This document shows positions 1 through 7,793 of a DNA stretch of 64,000 nt, one piece after another (positions within the stretch are counted from its first letter, which is position 1; each line of letters opens with the position of its first letter). Below the pieces are notes generated by a model. That model saw only the letters and a program-made list of their open reading frames with translations. It did not search any database and was not told the DNA's origin. A program made the translations under genes and the position numbers. This stretch comes from Kangiellaceae bacterium. Lineage in GTDB: Bacteria > Pseudomonadota > Gammaproteobacteria > Enterobacterales > Kangiellaceae. The stretch lies in NCBI GenBank assembly GCA_026196875.1, contig JAPHTP010000096.1:1-64000 (forward strand). Direction: 5' to 3'.

Positions 1-1
1 G

Positions 2-727
2 GACACGCTTCCAGACTGCTATGTTATTCGAGAAAGTGAAGTACTCAATAAATTGCTTGTTGACAAAAGCATTACCGAAGAGCAGAGAAAACAATTATTT
101 TATGTTGTGGTGAATAGTTATAGTCGATATGCCAATTACTTAGGAAAAGGTTGCGTTATTAAGTTTACCAGCCATTGTTCATTACATTTGGATTATATCT
201 TAAAACAACTTCCGGCGGTGCCATGGTTGTACTTATTCCGCAATCCTGTCGCGATCATTGATTCATTAGAAAAGAAACCAGCTGGTTGGTTGAGGGCTGG
301 TTTTATTAAAGAACTGACGGGATGGAGCAATAAGGATATTCCATCCTCAGTTTATGAGTTGGCAGCGAAGACGCTCGATTGGTATTTTCAAAACCTGTTA
401 AATGATTTAAATCATTTAAATCGGTCGGTCGATGATGGTTTAGAAGTCAGTCAACATCATTTGGTTGAGTATGAGCAGTTATTTTGTGATGAGATGGCAG
501 CCGTAAATAGTATTTGTACAATGTTTGGCTATGCCCATCCCAAGTCTAATAGGAAGATGCTAGCTTGCTGCGATATCGATGCCAAATCAGGGAAAAGACG
601 AAAACGGATGTCAGAAGATGAAAAACCTACCATTATGAATCAAGGAAAATTAGCTATTAGGAAGGTTTGCAACCAACATTGTAGGGAAAACTATGAAAAG
701 CTTCGAAAATTCAACGAATACTGTTAA
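2..727 (+). CDS. Sulfotransferase-like protein, 5' truncated by window edge
   Basis: The reading frame is open from base 2 without a stop, so the gene begins upstream of the window; the TTG at 53 is only an internal codon. The first visible residues (LPDCYVIRESEVLNKLL) and the later WLYLFRNPVAIIDSL segment resemble the SEP...L and R-P-hxxxxS (3'-phosphate-binding) parts of P-loop sulfotransferase-like proteins. The N-terminal P-loop itself would lie outside the window. The 3' end overlaps the next gene, an oxygenase, by 35 bases, so the two are co-transcribed and probably act together. The substrate is unknown; peptide tailoring is an inference from the RiPP-like genes nearby. Such sulfotransferase-fold proteins are sometimes divergent and may not transfer sulfate. 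Confidence 0.6.
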   Translation, partial: DTLPDCYVIRESEVLNKLLVDKSITEEQRKQLFYVVVNSYSRYANYLGKGCVIKFTSHCSLHLDYILKQLPAVPWLYLFRNPVAIIDSLEKKPAGWLRAGFIKELTGWSNKDIPSSVYELAAKTLDWYFQNLLNDLNHLNRSVDDGLEVSQHHLVEYEQLFCDEMAAVNSICTMFGYAHPKSNRKMLACCDIDAKSGKRRKRMSEDEKPTIMNQGKLAIRKVCNQHCRENYEKLRKFNEYC

Positions 728-1649
728 TTCTGAACAACATCCAAGAGTTACTGACGTGAGTGATATCTATCAGTTTCCTGAGCCCGTCCTTTCATTTGAT
801 AATGCTGACATCAAGTTGCAAATGATTGAGCAGATAGAATCAAAACTGTTGCTATCACCGAATGATAAACTTTATCAGTTGATGCTGGACGTCTATCGAC
901 GTTCTGGGGAGTTAGAACAAGCTGCGCAAGTAGCCAAACAATGGGCTAAATTTTCTCCTAGCAACCAGCTAGCTGTTTATCATGATAAATTGTTTAATCA
1001 AAAAGAATTGATTTCGCGAGTTTACAACAAAAACGAGATTCAGCCAGCGCCTTTTATGATTTGTGATCAGTTCTTAGATGATAGTCAAAGAGATTATTTC
1101 TGGGAAAGGGCTTTGAATTCTGTCGAGGATTTTACTGATTCTGGAGTCTCTTATGGTAATGGAGAGAAGGTAGACTATCAATTTCAAAACCGTAGTAGTA
1201 AGGTTTTATTTTTACGACGAAACGAAAAGCAGAGTTTTCGAAATAGAGTTAGGGAGCTAAGTGACAAACTATTTAACCATCTATTGATACCCAAAAAGAC
1301 GATTAAAAATATTGAGGTGAAATTAACCGCTTATGGCGATGGTGGTTTTTTTAGAGTTCATCAAGATGGTTTCTTTAAACAAAGAAACTCATCACGAGTT
1401 ATCAGTTGGGTATACTATTTTCACGCTTCACCCAAGCCTTATGATGGTGGTGATTTAGTTCTCTTCGACTCTAATTGTATCAAGGAAAATCACTTATTCA
1501 GACAAAGCCATTATACTCGATATAAACCGGTTGATAATCAAATTGTATTTTTTCCGTCCTGGTTTTATCACGGAGTAACGCCTGTGAAGTTGCTGAAGCC
1601 AGGCTTTGGTTCCTGCCGTTTTGCCGTTATGGGGCATGTGAGTTATTAG
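693..1649 (+). CDS. 2OG-Fe(II) oxygenase superfamily protein
   Basis: A 318-residue protein. Residues about 55-95 look like a short TPR-like helical pair. The C-terminal half is a double-stranded beta-helix oxygenase: HQDGF gives the H-x-D iron ligands, YHGV the distal His, and CRFAVMGH near the end the Arg that would bind 2-oxoglutarate. Such prolyl-4-hydroxylase-like enzymes hydroxylate side chains with O2 and 2-oxoglutarate in the cytoplasm. The start has an AGGGA ribosome site six bases upstream and lies inside the preceding sulfotransferase-like gene. It sits 164 bases upstream of the candidate precursor peptide gene on the same strand, so peptide hydroxylation is a reasonable but unproven role. 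Confidence 0.72.
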   Translation: MKSFENSTNTVNSEQHPRVTDVSDIYQFPEPVLSFDNADIKLQMIEQIESKLLLSPNDKLYQLMLDVYRRSGELEQAAQVAKQWAKFSPSNQLAVYHDKLFNQKELISRVYNKNEIQPAPFMICDQFLDDSQRDYFWERALNSVEDFTDSGVSYGNGEKVDYQFQNRSSKVLFLRRNEKQSFRNRVRELSDKLFNHLLIPKKTIKNIEVKLTAYGDGGFFRVHQDGFFKQRNSSRVISWVYYFHASPKPYDGGDLVLFDSNCIKENHLFRQSHYTRYKPVDNQIVFFPSWFYHGVTPVKLLKPGFGSCRFAVMGHVSY

Positions 1650-1696
1650 TTTTTTAGAGTAGGCTCATCTGTTTTATCGAGAGAGTGTTAATAGAT

Positions 1697-1725
1697 TTGT
1701 TTTTAGTAACTTTCATAACTATAAT
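1697..1725 (+). promoter_or_regulatory. Putative sigma-70 promoter of precursor peptide gene
   Basis: TATAAT at 1720-1725 is a perfect -10 box. TTGTTT at 1697-1702, 17 bases upstream, is a partial -35 box. Transcription would start near 1732 and give a leader of about 80 bases before the peptide gene, so the precursor may have its own transcript apart from the upstream oxygenase. Assignment is by eye only. Confidence 0.45.
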
Positions 1726-1813
1726 TTTTAAATGCTAATATCGAGGAGATTGGTAATAGCAGACTTTGTGGGTTAACTTATTTAATAATTGCAATTTCTA
1801 AGGAGAATGTGAA

Positions 1814-1984
1814 ATGAGTATCGATAATAGAAATGAACAAGATGGCCTTCAAGCAAATTCGCTTTCTGATAAAGAAAAAAAATCATGGAACAGGCCTTTG
1901 TTAAAAACTTTCTCAACTCAAAATACTGAGGCGAAAGATACGTTTAATCCAGGCGAGTTTGGTGATACAATTGGGCCTTCGTAG
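1814..1984 (+). CDS. Candidate RiPP (lasso-like) precursor peptide, 56 aa
   Basis: A short ORF with a strong ribosome site (TAAGGAG at 1799-1805, eight bases before ATG). The N-terminal leader is polar and charged and contains W25-N-R-P28-L-L30 followed by T38. This matches the YxxPxL...T pattern of lasso leaders, with Trp in place of Tyr, although the gap between L30 and T38 is two residues shorter than usual. If T38 is the conserved penultimate leader Thr, the core is AKDTFNPGEFGDTIGPS (residues 40-56), with Glu at core position 9, where a lasso macrolactam acceptor would be. There is no Cys, so lanthipeptide or sactipeptide chemistry is unlikely. The neighbours are B1-, B2- and ABC-type genes convergent from the other strand. 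The precursor assignment is well supported by context; the exact product class is inferred. Confidence 0.68.
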   Translation: MSIDNRNEQDGLQANSLSDKEKKSWNRPLLKTFSTQNTEAKDTFNPGEFGDTIGPS

Positions 1985-1999
1985 CTGGCTCTGTTTCAC

Positions 2000-3208
2000 C
2001 TAAATATGAGCTGAAACACCCCAATTAACATTTCCTTCCAGTAGCTTTACACCTCGATCGGTTATTGCTAGATCCCATCCGATTGCTTGGATGTCTTTAA
2101 AGGCTTTGTGAGAATTTATGGCCGAAATTCTAATTTCGTTCCATAGCGGAAGCTGAAAGCTTTCAAAATTGACTCTTCTATTTTCTTCTGCCAGGATATC
2201 GTATAGAAGGCATTCTGCTCTCTTCAGTTTACCTGTCAGTTCATCAATATGATAAATATTTACCCTACTACATTCATTTCTTACTGGTACTTCCAAGACA
2301 GCAGACAGAATCTCTGGTTCACTGCCTGCAAGACTAGTTACTAGTCTGATTGTTATTAATGCTTCACATTGGCTTTGTTTAAAAAGAGCTGGATGGTTAG
2401 TTAATAAGGGTTGTAGTAGTAACGGTTCTTTTTCCATATTTTCTTCTATGAAATCGAGTATTTTGGTGCGATCCGATAAGCTATTAACGTCTTCTCCTTT
2501 TAACTGATAGCTATCTTCCTTTTCCAGGTATTGCAGTTGATAGCACCCTTGTTTACGACTACCGCATATGGGTTTAATAAATTTTGATTCACGATTAAAT
2601 ATCAGCTCACGACGCGATTTTGTTCCCCGAGACAGTACGCCTGCCGTTTCGACTACTGGAATGCCGAGTCTTTTCATCTCGGCAGCAAAGTCTAATTTGT
2701 TGGTCATCAAATGCTGGCTTCGAGGGCTAATGTTTGGGGACAGCATAAGGTGCCAGTGGGGAAGTTCATGAGTATACACAAAGTCAAGCCAGCGTTTTTC
2801 GGGAAAGCGGAATAAGCGGTACTGATAGTAAAAGTGAGGGGGGATAGTGTGTAGTACAGCTAAGCTCACGAGGTGGGCAAGCTGGCGATTTGGCGCGATT
2901 CTTTGCTTTTCAAATACTATGGCACGATGTTTTTTCCAGGCTCTATAAATATGCTTCCAACAAAAAAACAAATACCATAGGGTGTAGCTGTATATTGCAA
3001 TTAAGGCCCAGTATATTCTTGGAAGTTTCCGCCAGGCGTTCATAAAATTTTTCTTGTGAAGCTTGACCATTTCATTTTGCATTGGCAAGAAATAACGCCA
3101 GCTCAAGATTGCATGAGGGGCTTCTCTCATCAATATATGACGTTTAATTTGAGGCCATTTTCTCAACAGGGCTCTAGCACTGAATAGCTTTAGATTGTGA
3201 GTTTGCAT
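2000..3208 (-). CDS. ATP-grasp enzyme (sugar-transfer-associated family, PF14397-like)
   Basis: A 402-residue protein whose C-terminal two thirds reads as an ATP-grasp ligase. FIKPICGSRKQGC (about residues 210-222) is the nucleotide-binding Lys and glycine-rich region; ILLQPLL-type and IRLVTS strands follow, and GWDLAITDRGVKLLEGNVNWG at the end carries the metal-binding Glu and Asn. The N-terminus has a hydrophobic stretch near residues 67-87. ATP-grasp enzymes activate carboxylates as acyl phosphates for ligation to an amine or thiol; the substrates of this subfamily are not established to my knowledge. It is the last gene of the B1-B2-ABC operon and its start lies 35 bases inside the ABC gene. 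It could supply ligase chemistry for the peptide in place of an asparagine-synthetase-like enzyme; that is inference. Confidence 0.7.
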   Translation of the reverse strand: MQTHNLKLFSARALLRKWPQIKRHILMREAPHAILSWRYFLPMQNEMVKLHKKNFMNAWRKLPRIYWALIAIYSYTLWYLFFCWKHIYRAWKKHRAIVFEKQRIAPNRQLAHLVSLAVLHTIPPHFYYQYRLFRFPEKRWLDFVYTHELPHWHLMLSPNISPRSQHLMTNKLDFAAEMKRLGIPVVETAGVLSRGTKSRRELIFNRESKFIKPICGSRKQGCYQLQYLEKEDSYQLKGEDVNSLSDRTKILDFIEENMEKEPLLLQPLLTNHPALFKQSQCEALITIRLVTSLAGSEPEILSAVLEVPVRNECSRVNIYHIDELTGKLKRAECLLYDILAEENRRVNFESFQLPLWNEIRISAINSHKAFKDIQAIGWDLAITDRGVKLLEGNVNWGVSAHI

Positions 3209-4925
3209 TCGATGAATATTTTTCTAGTTCAACTCGTTTGTCCGCGTGTTGAATCGTGGTTTCGTTGTGGGCGATAATTAATAGTGTTATTTTGCCTTTT
3301 AGTTGTTTTAGGGTTCGCAGAACTTTTTGCTCGTTGTTCCGATCCAATGCGCTAGTCGCTTCGTCTAATATTAGCAGTTGAGGTTTCGTGAGTAGTGCAC
3401 GGGCTAAGGCCAAGCGTTGACGCTCACCACCGGATAAGTGCATGCCTCGGTCCCCAATTATGGTATCTAGCCCATCCGGTAAGCTTCGAACAAAATCTTC
3501 TGCAGAAGCAAGTTTGAGCGCCTGCCACAGAGATTCTTCAGAAACACCATCATGAGTTACCCAGCTTAGATTGTGTCGCACTGTATCATGAAATAAATAG
3601 ACATCTTGAGTAACGTAAGCGATAGCTTTTCTCCAGGCAAGCCGGTTATTATCTTCTAATAAAACATCGTCACAAAATATTTGGCCATTTTCTGGTTCTA
3701 GCAAACCGGATATTAAGTCAGCTAAAGTTGATTTGCCTGAACCTGACGGTCCGACTAGGGCTGTGGTTTGATTTTTGCAAATAGTGAGGTTTAGATCTGC
3801 GAACACGGAAAGTCTTTTGTTAGGATACCGGTATGAGACTTTTTTCAACTGGATCATTTCGTTCAATTTTAGAGCTGGTATATCTGGCATTCCAGGCTCT
3901 GCAGCGTTGATACATTTTCTTAACATTTGATTGACATCGCAAAAAGCGGGAACTTTATGAACCAGTTGTTGGTAGTTTTTTTGTAGTCCGGAAACTTGCG
4001 GAAGTAGTCGGGAAAATATAACAAGTAGCAGTAAACTGGTAGCCATGGGGATCGCGAGCACGGTTTGCGAAAGGTAAAAAAACAGACTAAAAGATACTAC
4101 TGCAATGACCATGTAAAACCATAGTGTCATTGCGTTCATCTTAACCAATTTTAGCTGTTGAGATTCTAACTCTGAGCTAAACTGTTGCATTTCTTCCGCA
4201 TGATAGTTTTCTCCGGTGTAACTTTTAATCATCTTCAGGCTTGCTAGTTGTTCCGTTAGAATTTGAAAAATCATTTTGAAGCTTATCAATTGTTTCTTGC
4301 CAGAGTTATAGATAATTCGATTAATCGGAAACAGGATGGATAGGAGAAGCACAGTAAAACCAATGGCGAGCATGCTCAGTTTCCAGGATAGCATGATGGC
4401 TAGTGTGAGCATCAAAATTGTTAGTATGAGCTGGCTAATAAGGTTTAACATCAAGCTAGAAGAATGGCCTATCGCCTGTATTTGGCCACTCAAACTATGA
4501 GTAAAGTCAGACATGCGGTTTTGCGCTATAAACTGCCAATTACTCTGTAGTAAACTGCGGTATAAAAGGTTTCGAAGAAAGTTTATGTAACTTTGTTGAA
4601 TTGAGGCTGTTTGTACTGTGAGCTGGTAGCGCGAGGTCGCAATCATTGTAATAATTAAGACATAGCAGAGTAAGATATTGGGTAAGTTAAGTTCCAGATT
4701 AAAATATTCAAACAACCAGTTCGCGATATTTGCAATACCTTCAGTGTTCATTAAGCCAATATCAAAACCAATGATTTGCAGTAATGGAATAATAAAGAGA
4801 AGGCCGATGCCGGCTGTTAATCCTTGAAAGATCATCAGACTCAGAATCAGGATCTGTTTTCGGGGTGAAAAACAGAAGAACTGTTTAAAGCCATGCCAAA
4901 TTGTTTTTAGCAAAAAAATATTCAT
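3174..4925 (-). CDS. ABC transporter, fused permease-ATPase (peptide exporter type)
   Basis: A 583-residue half-transporter. The N-terminal 300 residues hold about six membrane segments of the type-IV exporter fold. The ATPase half follows, with Walker A GPSGSGKS, signature LSGGERQ, Walker B LLILDEATSALD and the H-loop His in IIAHN. No N-terminal C39 peptidase domain is present, so leader removal must be done by another protein, in keeping with the B2-type protease encoded just upstream. In lasso clusters such a D protein exports the mature peptide and gives immunity. It lies 42 bases after the B2 gene and overlaps the ATP-grasp gene. Family assignment is secure; the cargo is inferred from context. 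Confidence 0.88.
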   Translation of the reverse strand: MNIFLLKTIWHGFKQFFCFSPRKQILILSLMIFQGLTAGIGLLFIIPLLQIIGFDIGLMNTEGIANIANWLFEYFNLELNLPNILLCYVLIITMIATSRYQLTVQTASIQQSYINFLRNLLYRSLLQSNWQFIAQNRMSDFTHSLSGQIQAIGHSSSLMLNLISQLILTILMLTLAIMLSWKLSMLAIGFTVLLLSILFPINRIIYNSGKKQLISFKMIFQILTEQLASLKMIKSYTGENYHAEEMQQFSSELESQQLKLVKMNAMTLWFYMVIAVVSFSLFFYLSQTVLAIPMATSLLLLVIFSRLLPQVSGLQKNYQQLVHKVPAFCDVNQMLRKCINAAEPGMPDIPALKLNEMIQLKKVSYRYPNKRLSVFADLNLTICKNQTTALVGPSGSGKSTLADLISGLLEPENGQIFCDDVLLEDNNRLAWRKAIAYVTQDVYLFHDTVRHNLSWVTHDGVSEESLWQALKLASAEDFVRSLPDGLDTIIGDRGMHLSGGERQRLALARALLTKPQLLILDEATSALDRNNEQKVLRTLKQLKGKITLLIIAHNETTIQHADKRVELEKYSSNANSQSKAIQC

Positions 4926-4967
4926 TTTCCAGTATTAATAATTACTCCAGGTTGTTTAGCCATTCAA

Positions 4968-5462
4968 TTATTTGGAAGGCTGGATTTTTAATATTGAACT
5001 GGCTAGATAAGATCCGACAATCCCGAAAGATTGGTGGCCCTGCCGACCGGTAATAATCCAAGAGCCTACTTTTATCCACGCGTGGGCTTTCATAGCTCGG
5101 TTTTGCTGTTTGGTTAGACGAGCGCCAAAATGAATGACATATGGAATTTTATACCAACCAAGTAATGCCCTTGCCATCACCACTTGTACAAAACAGTTCG
5201 AATCCCAAGGCGTATATCGGGCTATTAACTTGATAATGTGCCTTATTCGCCATGCCTGATTAAGTTGTTTTTCTGTGGTTAGAGAGCATAGTTGATGGTT
5301 GTTATGATGTTTACCTAGAAAGGGCGCTATCCAACGAAAAGGTAGCAATAAGATAGTCGCTCTGGCAATTCCGCTAAAAGGATATAAGAGAATTAGCCAA
5401 AGCTTTTCTCTTAACGGGAGATTCCAGGCACTTCGAATTTTTCTTACCAGAACGAATAGCAT
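4968..5462 (-). CDS. Lasso-peptide B2-like transglutaminase-fold leader protease
   Basis: A 164-residue protein. Residues 88-138 match the B2 core (PF13471-like): SNCFVQ supplies the nucleophile Cys90 and AHAW the His127. The Asp expected about 12 residues after the His is not seen (Gly139 lies there), a variation I believe also occurs in other B2-like proteins. The N-terminus has a hydrophobic helix at about residues 20-45. B2 proteins cut the leader from the precursor after it is delivered by the PqqD-like B1 protein. It is encoded 20 bases downstream of that B1 gene, the usual B1-B2 order. A related but different cysteine protease role cannot be excluded. Confidence 0.82.
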   Translation of the reverse strand: MLFVLVRKIRSAWNLPLREKLWLILLYPFSGIARATILLLPFRWIAPFLGKHHNNHQLCSLTTEKQLNQAWRIRHIIKLIARYTPWDSNCFVQVVMARALLGWYKIPYVIHFGARLTKQQNRAMKAHAWIKVGSWIITGRQGHQSFGIVGSYLASSILKIQPSK

Positions 5463-5482
5463 AATTCTTGAGCCTACTTATC

Positions 5483-5764
5483 TTAGGCTACCGAAACTGT
5501 TCGTGCTTGGAACATTTCACTCACAAAGTCAATAACGTCTTGTCGGCATTGTTCTTCTGATACGTCGTACTCCGTTAATAGTTGGGAACAAATATCTTGA
5601 ATTGTGAGAGGTTTTTCGATGATTTGCCAGATACGGGTTGCTACGAGATCTAAACCGAAGTAGTTGCCACTTTCTATATCCATCATGACGGTTTCACCAT
5701 CAATGATTGCTTCAACAACCTCGTCATTTCTTTTTACCCGAGTATCAATATTAATGTTTGTCAT
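5483..5764 (-). CDS. PqqD-like RiPP recognition element (B1-type)
   Basis: A 93-residue stand-alone PqqD-fold protein. GNYFGLDLVATRIWQII (about residues 33-49) is the hallmark strand-helix pattern, followed by the three-helix bundle with QDICSQLL and a C-terminal helix. Such proteins bind the leader peptide of RiPP precursors by beta-strand addition and present it to the modifying enzyme. In lasso systems this is the B1 protein and it reads the YxxP motif; the precursor at 1814-1984 carries a WxxP equivalent. An AAGGA ribosome site lies just upstream. It is the first gene of the operon B1-B2-ABC-ATP-grasp, transcribed from the region divergent to the tail-collar genes. Confidence 0.85.
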   Translation of the reverse strand: MTNINIDTRVKRNDEVVEAIIDGETVMMDIESGNYFGLDLVATRIWQIIEKPLTIQDICSQLLTEYDVSEEQCRQDVIDFVSEMFQARTVSVA

Positions 5765-6160
5765 TGTTATTTCCTTTTTATGCTAAGACAAATTTTAAAA
5801 TTAAGTATAGAAGGAAATATTGAAGACGGCATATTTGATTAACTTGCGTTAAGGAAAAAGTATTTAGCAGCATAAATAATGAAAATTAAATATCTCTTAA
5901 TACTATTTTATTTTCTTATCTTAAATATTTAACCTCGATTTCTTGGCTTTATTTTAATTAGTGTACTAGTTTAAAAAAAACTATAAGTTAGACTTCTTTT
6001 TTCGGTAAGTTGAATAGCGATAAAGTCATTGTGAACAATTAAGCCAAGTAGTCTATCTAAGGTATACAAAAGCCTGTTGGTAATGGTCAGTAAAGTTAAA
6101 GAGTGGTCGCAATTTTTAGTTGTCGGCAATGTTTAAAAAATTCAGACAAGGAATAATATC
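5765..6160. other. AT-rich divergent intergenic region
   Basis: These 396 bases separate the B1 operon on the minus strand from the tail-collar operon on the plus strand, so promoters for both must lie here. The sequence is strongly AT-rich. A TATACT hexamer reads on the minus strand about 45 bases upstream of the B1 start and could be its -10 box, but I see no convincing -35. I find no gene; the only plus-strand ORF I noticed is a 17-codon one with nothing to support it. Confidence 0.5.
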
Positions 6161-6670
6161 ATGGCAGAACCTTTTCTCGGAGAAGTGAGCTTATTCGGGT
6201 TTAATTATCCCCCAAAAAACTGGGCGCTTTGCACAGGCGAGACTTTACCCATTACCCAAAACCAAGCGCTTTACGCTTTGATAGGAACTATGTATGGCGG
6301 TGACGGGCGGAATAATTTTGCGCTACCTGATTTACGCGGAAGAGTACCGGTTCATCTTCAAACTGGTTTTCCTCAAGGGACTAAGTACGGTGTTGAAACA
6401 GTGACATTGGATATGGGGGAAATGCCTAGGCATACACATGCCTTTAAAGCTTCTACCGATCTCGCAACGTCGAGCAATCTCAGCAAAGACCAGGTCGACT
6501 CTTTCGCACAAGCTACAGGATCAGTTTATACAGCTGCTGCTAATTTAACAGAGCTGTCTGACCAAACTTGTACGCAGGCAGGAGGTGGCCAGCCGCACGA
6601 AAACTGCCAGCCAACTTTAGCGGTAAATTTTTCTATTGCACTAAAAGGGATATTCCCATCTCGTAATTAA
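6161..6670 (+). CDS. Tail-collar domain protein 1 (microcystin-dependent-protein type)
   Basis: A 169-residue protein beginning MAEPFLGEVSLFGFNYPP. Residues 5-60 form the tail collar domain (PF07484-like): NWALCTGETLPITQNQALY, then GTMYGGDGRNNFALPDLRGRVP. The end is IFPSRN, the ending I associate with this family. It is the first of three tandem homologues at 6161-7745. No phage genes are nearby, so these are stand-alone relatives of phage short-tail-fibre collars. The function of this bacterial family is unsettled to my knowledge. A ribosome site (AAGGAA) precedes the ATG. The gene is presumably co-transcribed with the next two collars and the GNAT gene. Confidence 0.83.
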   Translation: MAEPFLGEVSLFGFNYPPKNWALCTGETLPITQNQALYALIGTMYGGDGRNNFALPDLRGRVPVHLQTGFPQGTKYGVETVTLDMGEMPRHTHAFKASTDLATSSNLSKDQVDSFAQATGSVYTAAANLTELSDQTCTQAGGGQPHENCQPTLAVNFSIALKGIFPSRN

Positions 6671-6684
6671 CTAAGGAGAACCTG

Positions 6685-7203
6685 ATGGAACCATTTATTG
6701 GTGAAATTAGAATGTTTGGCGGTAACTATGCGCCTCGTCAATGGGCGCTTTGCGATGGTCAACTACTCGCTGTTAGCCAAAACGATGCATTATTTTCTTT
6801 ACTTGGCACAATCTATGGTGGTGATGGTCGTACAACTTTTGGCTTGCCCGATTTACGGGGAAGGGTACCGATAAACTTTGGTCAAGGAGCGGGATTAACT
6901 CCTCGTCCTATTGGTGTGCGCTACGGGCGTGAAACCGTGCCACTTAGTCTAGATCAAATACCTCGTCATAATCACCCATTGCAAGCTTCTCGCGATCAAG
7001 CTAGTTCAACTGTGCCAGTTGGAAGGGTATTGGGAAAACAAGAGACGTTGTTTTATCATGCTTTTGAAAATGGCAGAGTCACTAACTTTTCGCCGGCGAC
7101 AGTAGGAGATACTGGCGCAGATGTAGCACATAATAATATGATGCCGTCGCTTTGCGTCAATTTTATTATTTCGCTTTTTGGCACCTACCCATCTCGAAAT
7201 TAG
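6685..7203 (+). CDS. Tail-collar domain protein 2 (microcystin-dependent-protein type)
   Basis: A 172-residue paralogue of the preceding gene, 14 bases downstream with an AAGGAG ribosome site. The collar domain covers residues 4-60 (QWALCDGQLLAVSQNDALF, GTIYGGDGRTTFGLPDLRGRVP). It is followed by a variable middle part starting around IPRHNHPLQAS and the shared ending GTYPSRN. Its glycine-rich GQGAGLTPRPIG linker resembles that of the third copy (LGPGLTSRYLG) more than that of the first. The His in RHNH/RHTH is shared with copy 1. Tandem copies that differ mainly in the middle suggest related structural subunits with separate binding surfaces, which is inference. Confidence 0.83.
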   Translation: MEPFIGEIRMFGGNYAPRQWALCDGQLLAVSQNDALFSLLGTIYGGDGRTTFGLPDLRGRVPINFGQGAGLTPRPIGVRYGRETVPLSLDQIPRHNHPLQASRDQASSTVPVGRVLGKQETLFYHAFENGRVTNFSPATVGDTGADVAHNNMMPSLCVNFIISLFGTYPSRN

Positions 7204-7214
7204 AGGAGCATAAA

Positions 7215-7745
7215 ATGGCTGATCCATTCATCGGTGAAATTAAAATTTTTCCCTATACTTTTGCACCCAGATTCTGGGCTAGTTGTGATGGCCAATTATT
7301 ACCTATTAGCCAGAACACCGCATTATTTTCGATTCTAGGTGTGACCTATGGCGGGGACGGGCGCACCTCAGTTGGCTTGCCTAATTTACAAGGAAGAGCA
7401 CCGATGCATCCAGGGCTAGGGCCGGGGCTTACCAGCCGATATCTGGGCGAAAAAACTGGCAGCGATACGGTAGTTCTGGGTGAACGTAATTTGCCGATTC
7501 ACCAACATGACGTTGCAGGTGTTCGACGTCTGGGAACTTCAGATACGCCAGATAGTAGTTTGTTTCCGGCTACAGATCTAAATCTTGGTGTAGAGCAGTA
7601 TATCAGAACTGAAACTAACCTTGAGTCAATGGCATCGGCTTCGCTTGCTACTTCGGGTGGAACTGAATTTCATGAAAATCGACAACCTTCACTGGTTATG
7701 CATTTTTGTATTGCCCTTGCTGGTACCTATCCTTCTAGAAACTAA
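7215..7745 (+). CDS. Tail-collar domain protein 3 (microcystin-dependent-protein type)
   Basis: A 176-residue third copy. I chose the ATG at 7215 (MADPFIGEIKIF), which has GAGGAG at 7203-7208 and matches the start of the two paralogues; the longer frame back to 7152 would overlap copy 2 and adds an unrelated N-terminus. The collar domain is at residues 5-62 (FWASCDGQLLPISQNTALF, GVTYGGDGRTSVGLPNLQGRAP) and the protein ends GTYPSRN. It is separated from copy 2 by only 11 bases. The role is unknown; see the findings for the possible link to the peptide genes. Confidence 0.82.
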   Translation: MADPFIGEIKIFPYTFAPRFWASCDGQLLPISQNTALFSILGVTYGGDGRTSVGLPNLQGRAPMHPGLGPGLTSRYLGEKTGSDTVVLGERNLPIHQHDVAGVRRLGTSDTPDSSLFPATDLNLGVEQYIRTETNLESMASASLATSGGTEFHENRQPSLVMHFCIALAGTYPSRN

Positions 7746-7793
7746 TTTAAGATTCGGTATGGGTTTCTCTTAATTATATGGAATTATAAAACA

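Noticed and set aside
53-727. Start of the sulfotransferase-like gene at the TTG at 53
   Set aside because: The frame is open back to base 2 and the residues before the TTG (LPDCYVIRESEVLNKL) continue the family pattern, so the gene is truncated by the window.
6161-7745. Prophage remnant because of the tail-collar domains
   Set aside because: No integrase, capsid, terminase or lysis genes are near, and three tandem stand-alone collar genes are a bacterial family of their own.
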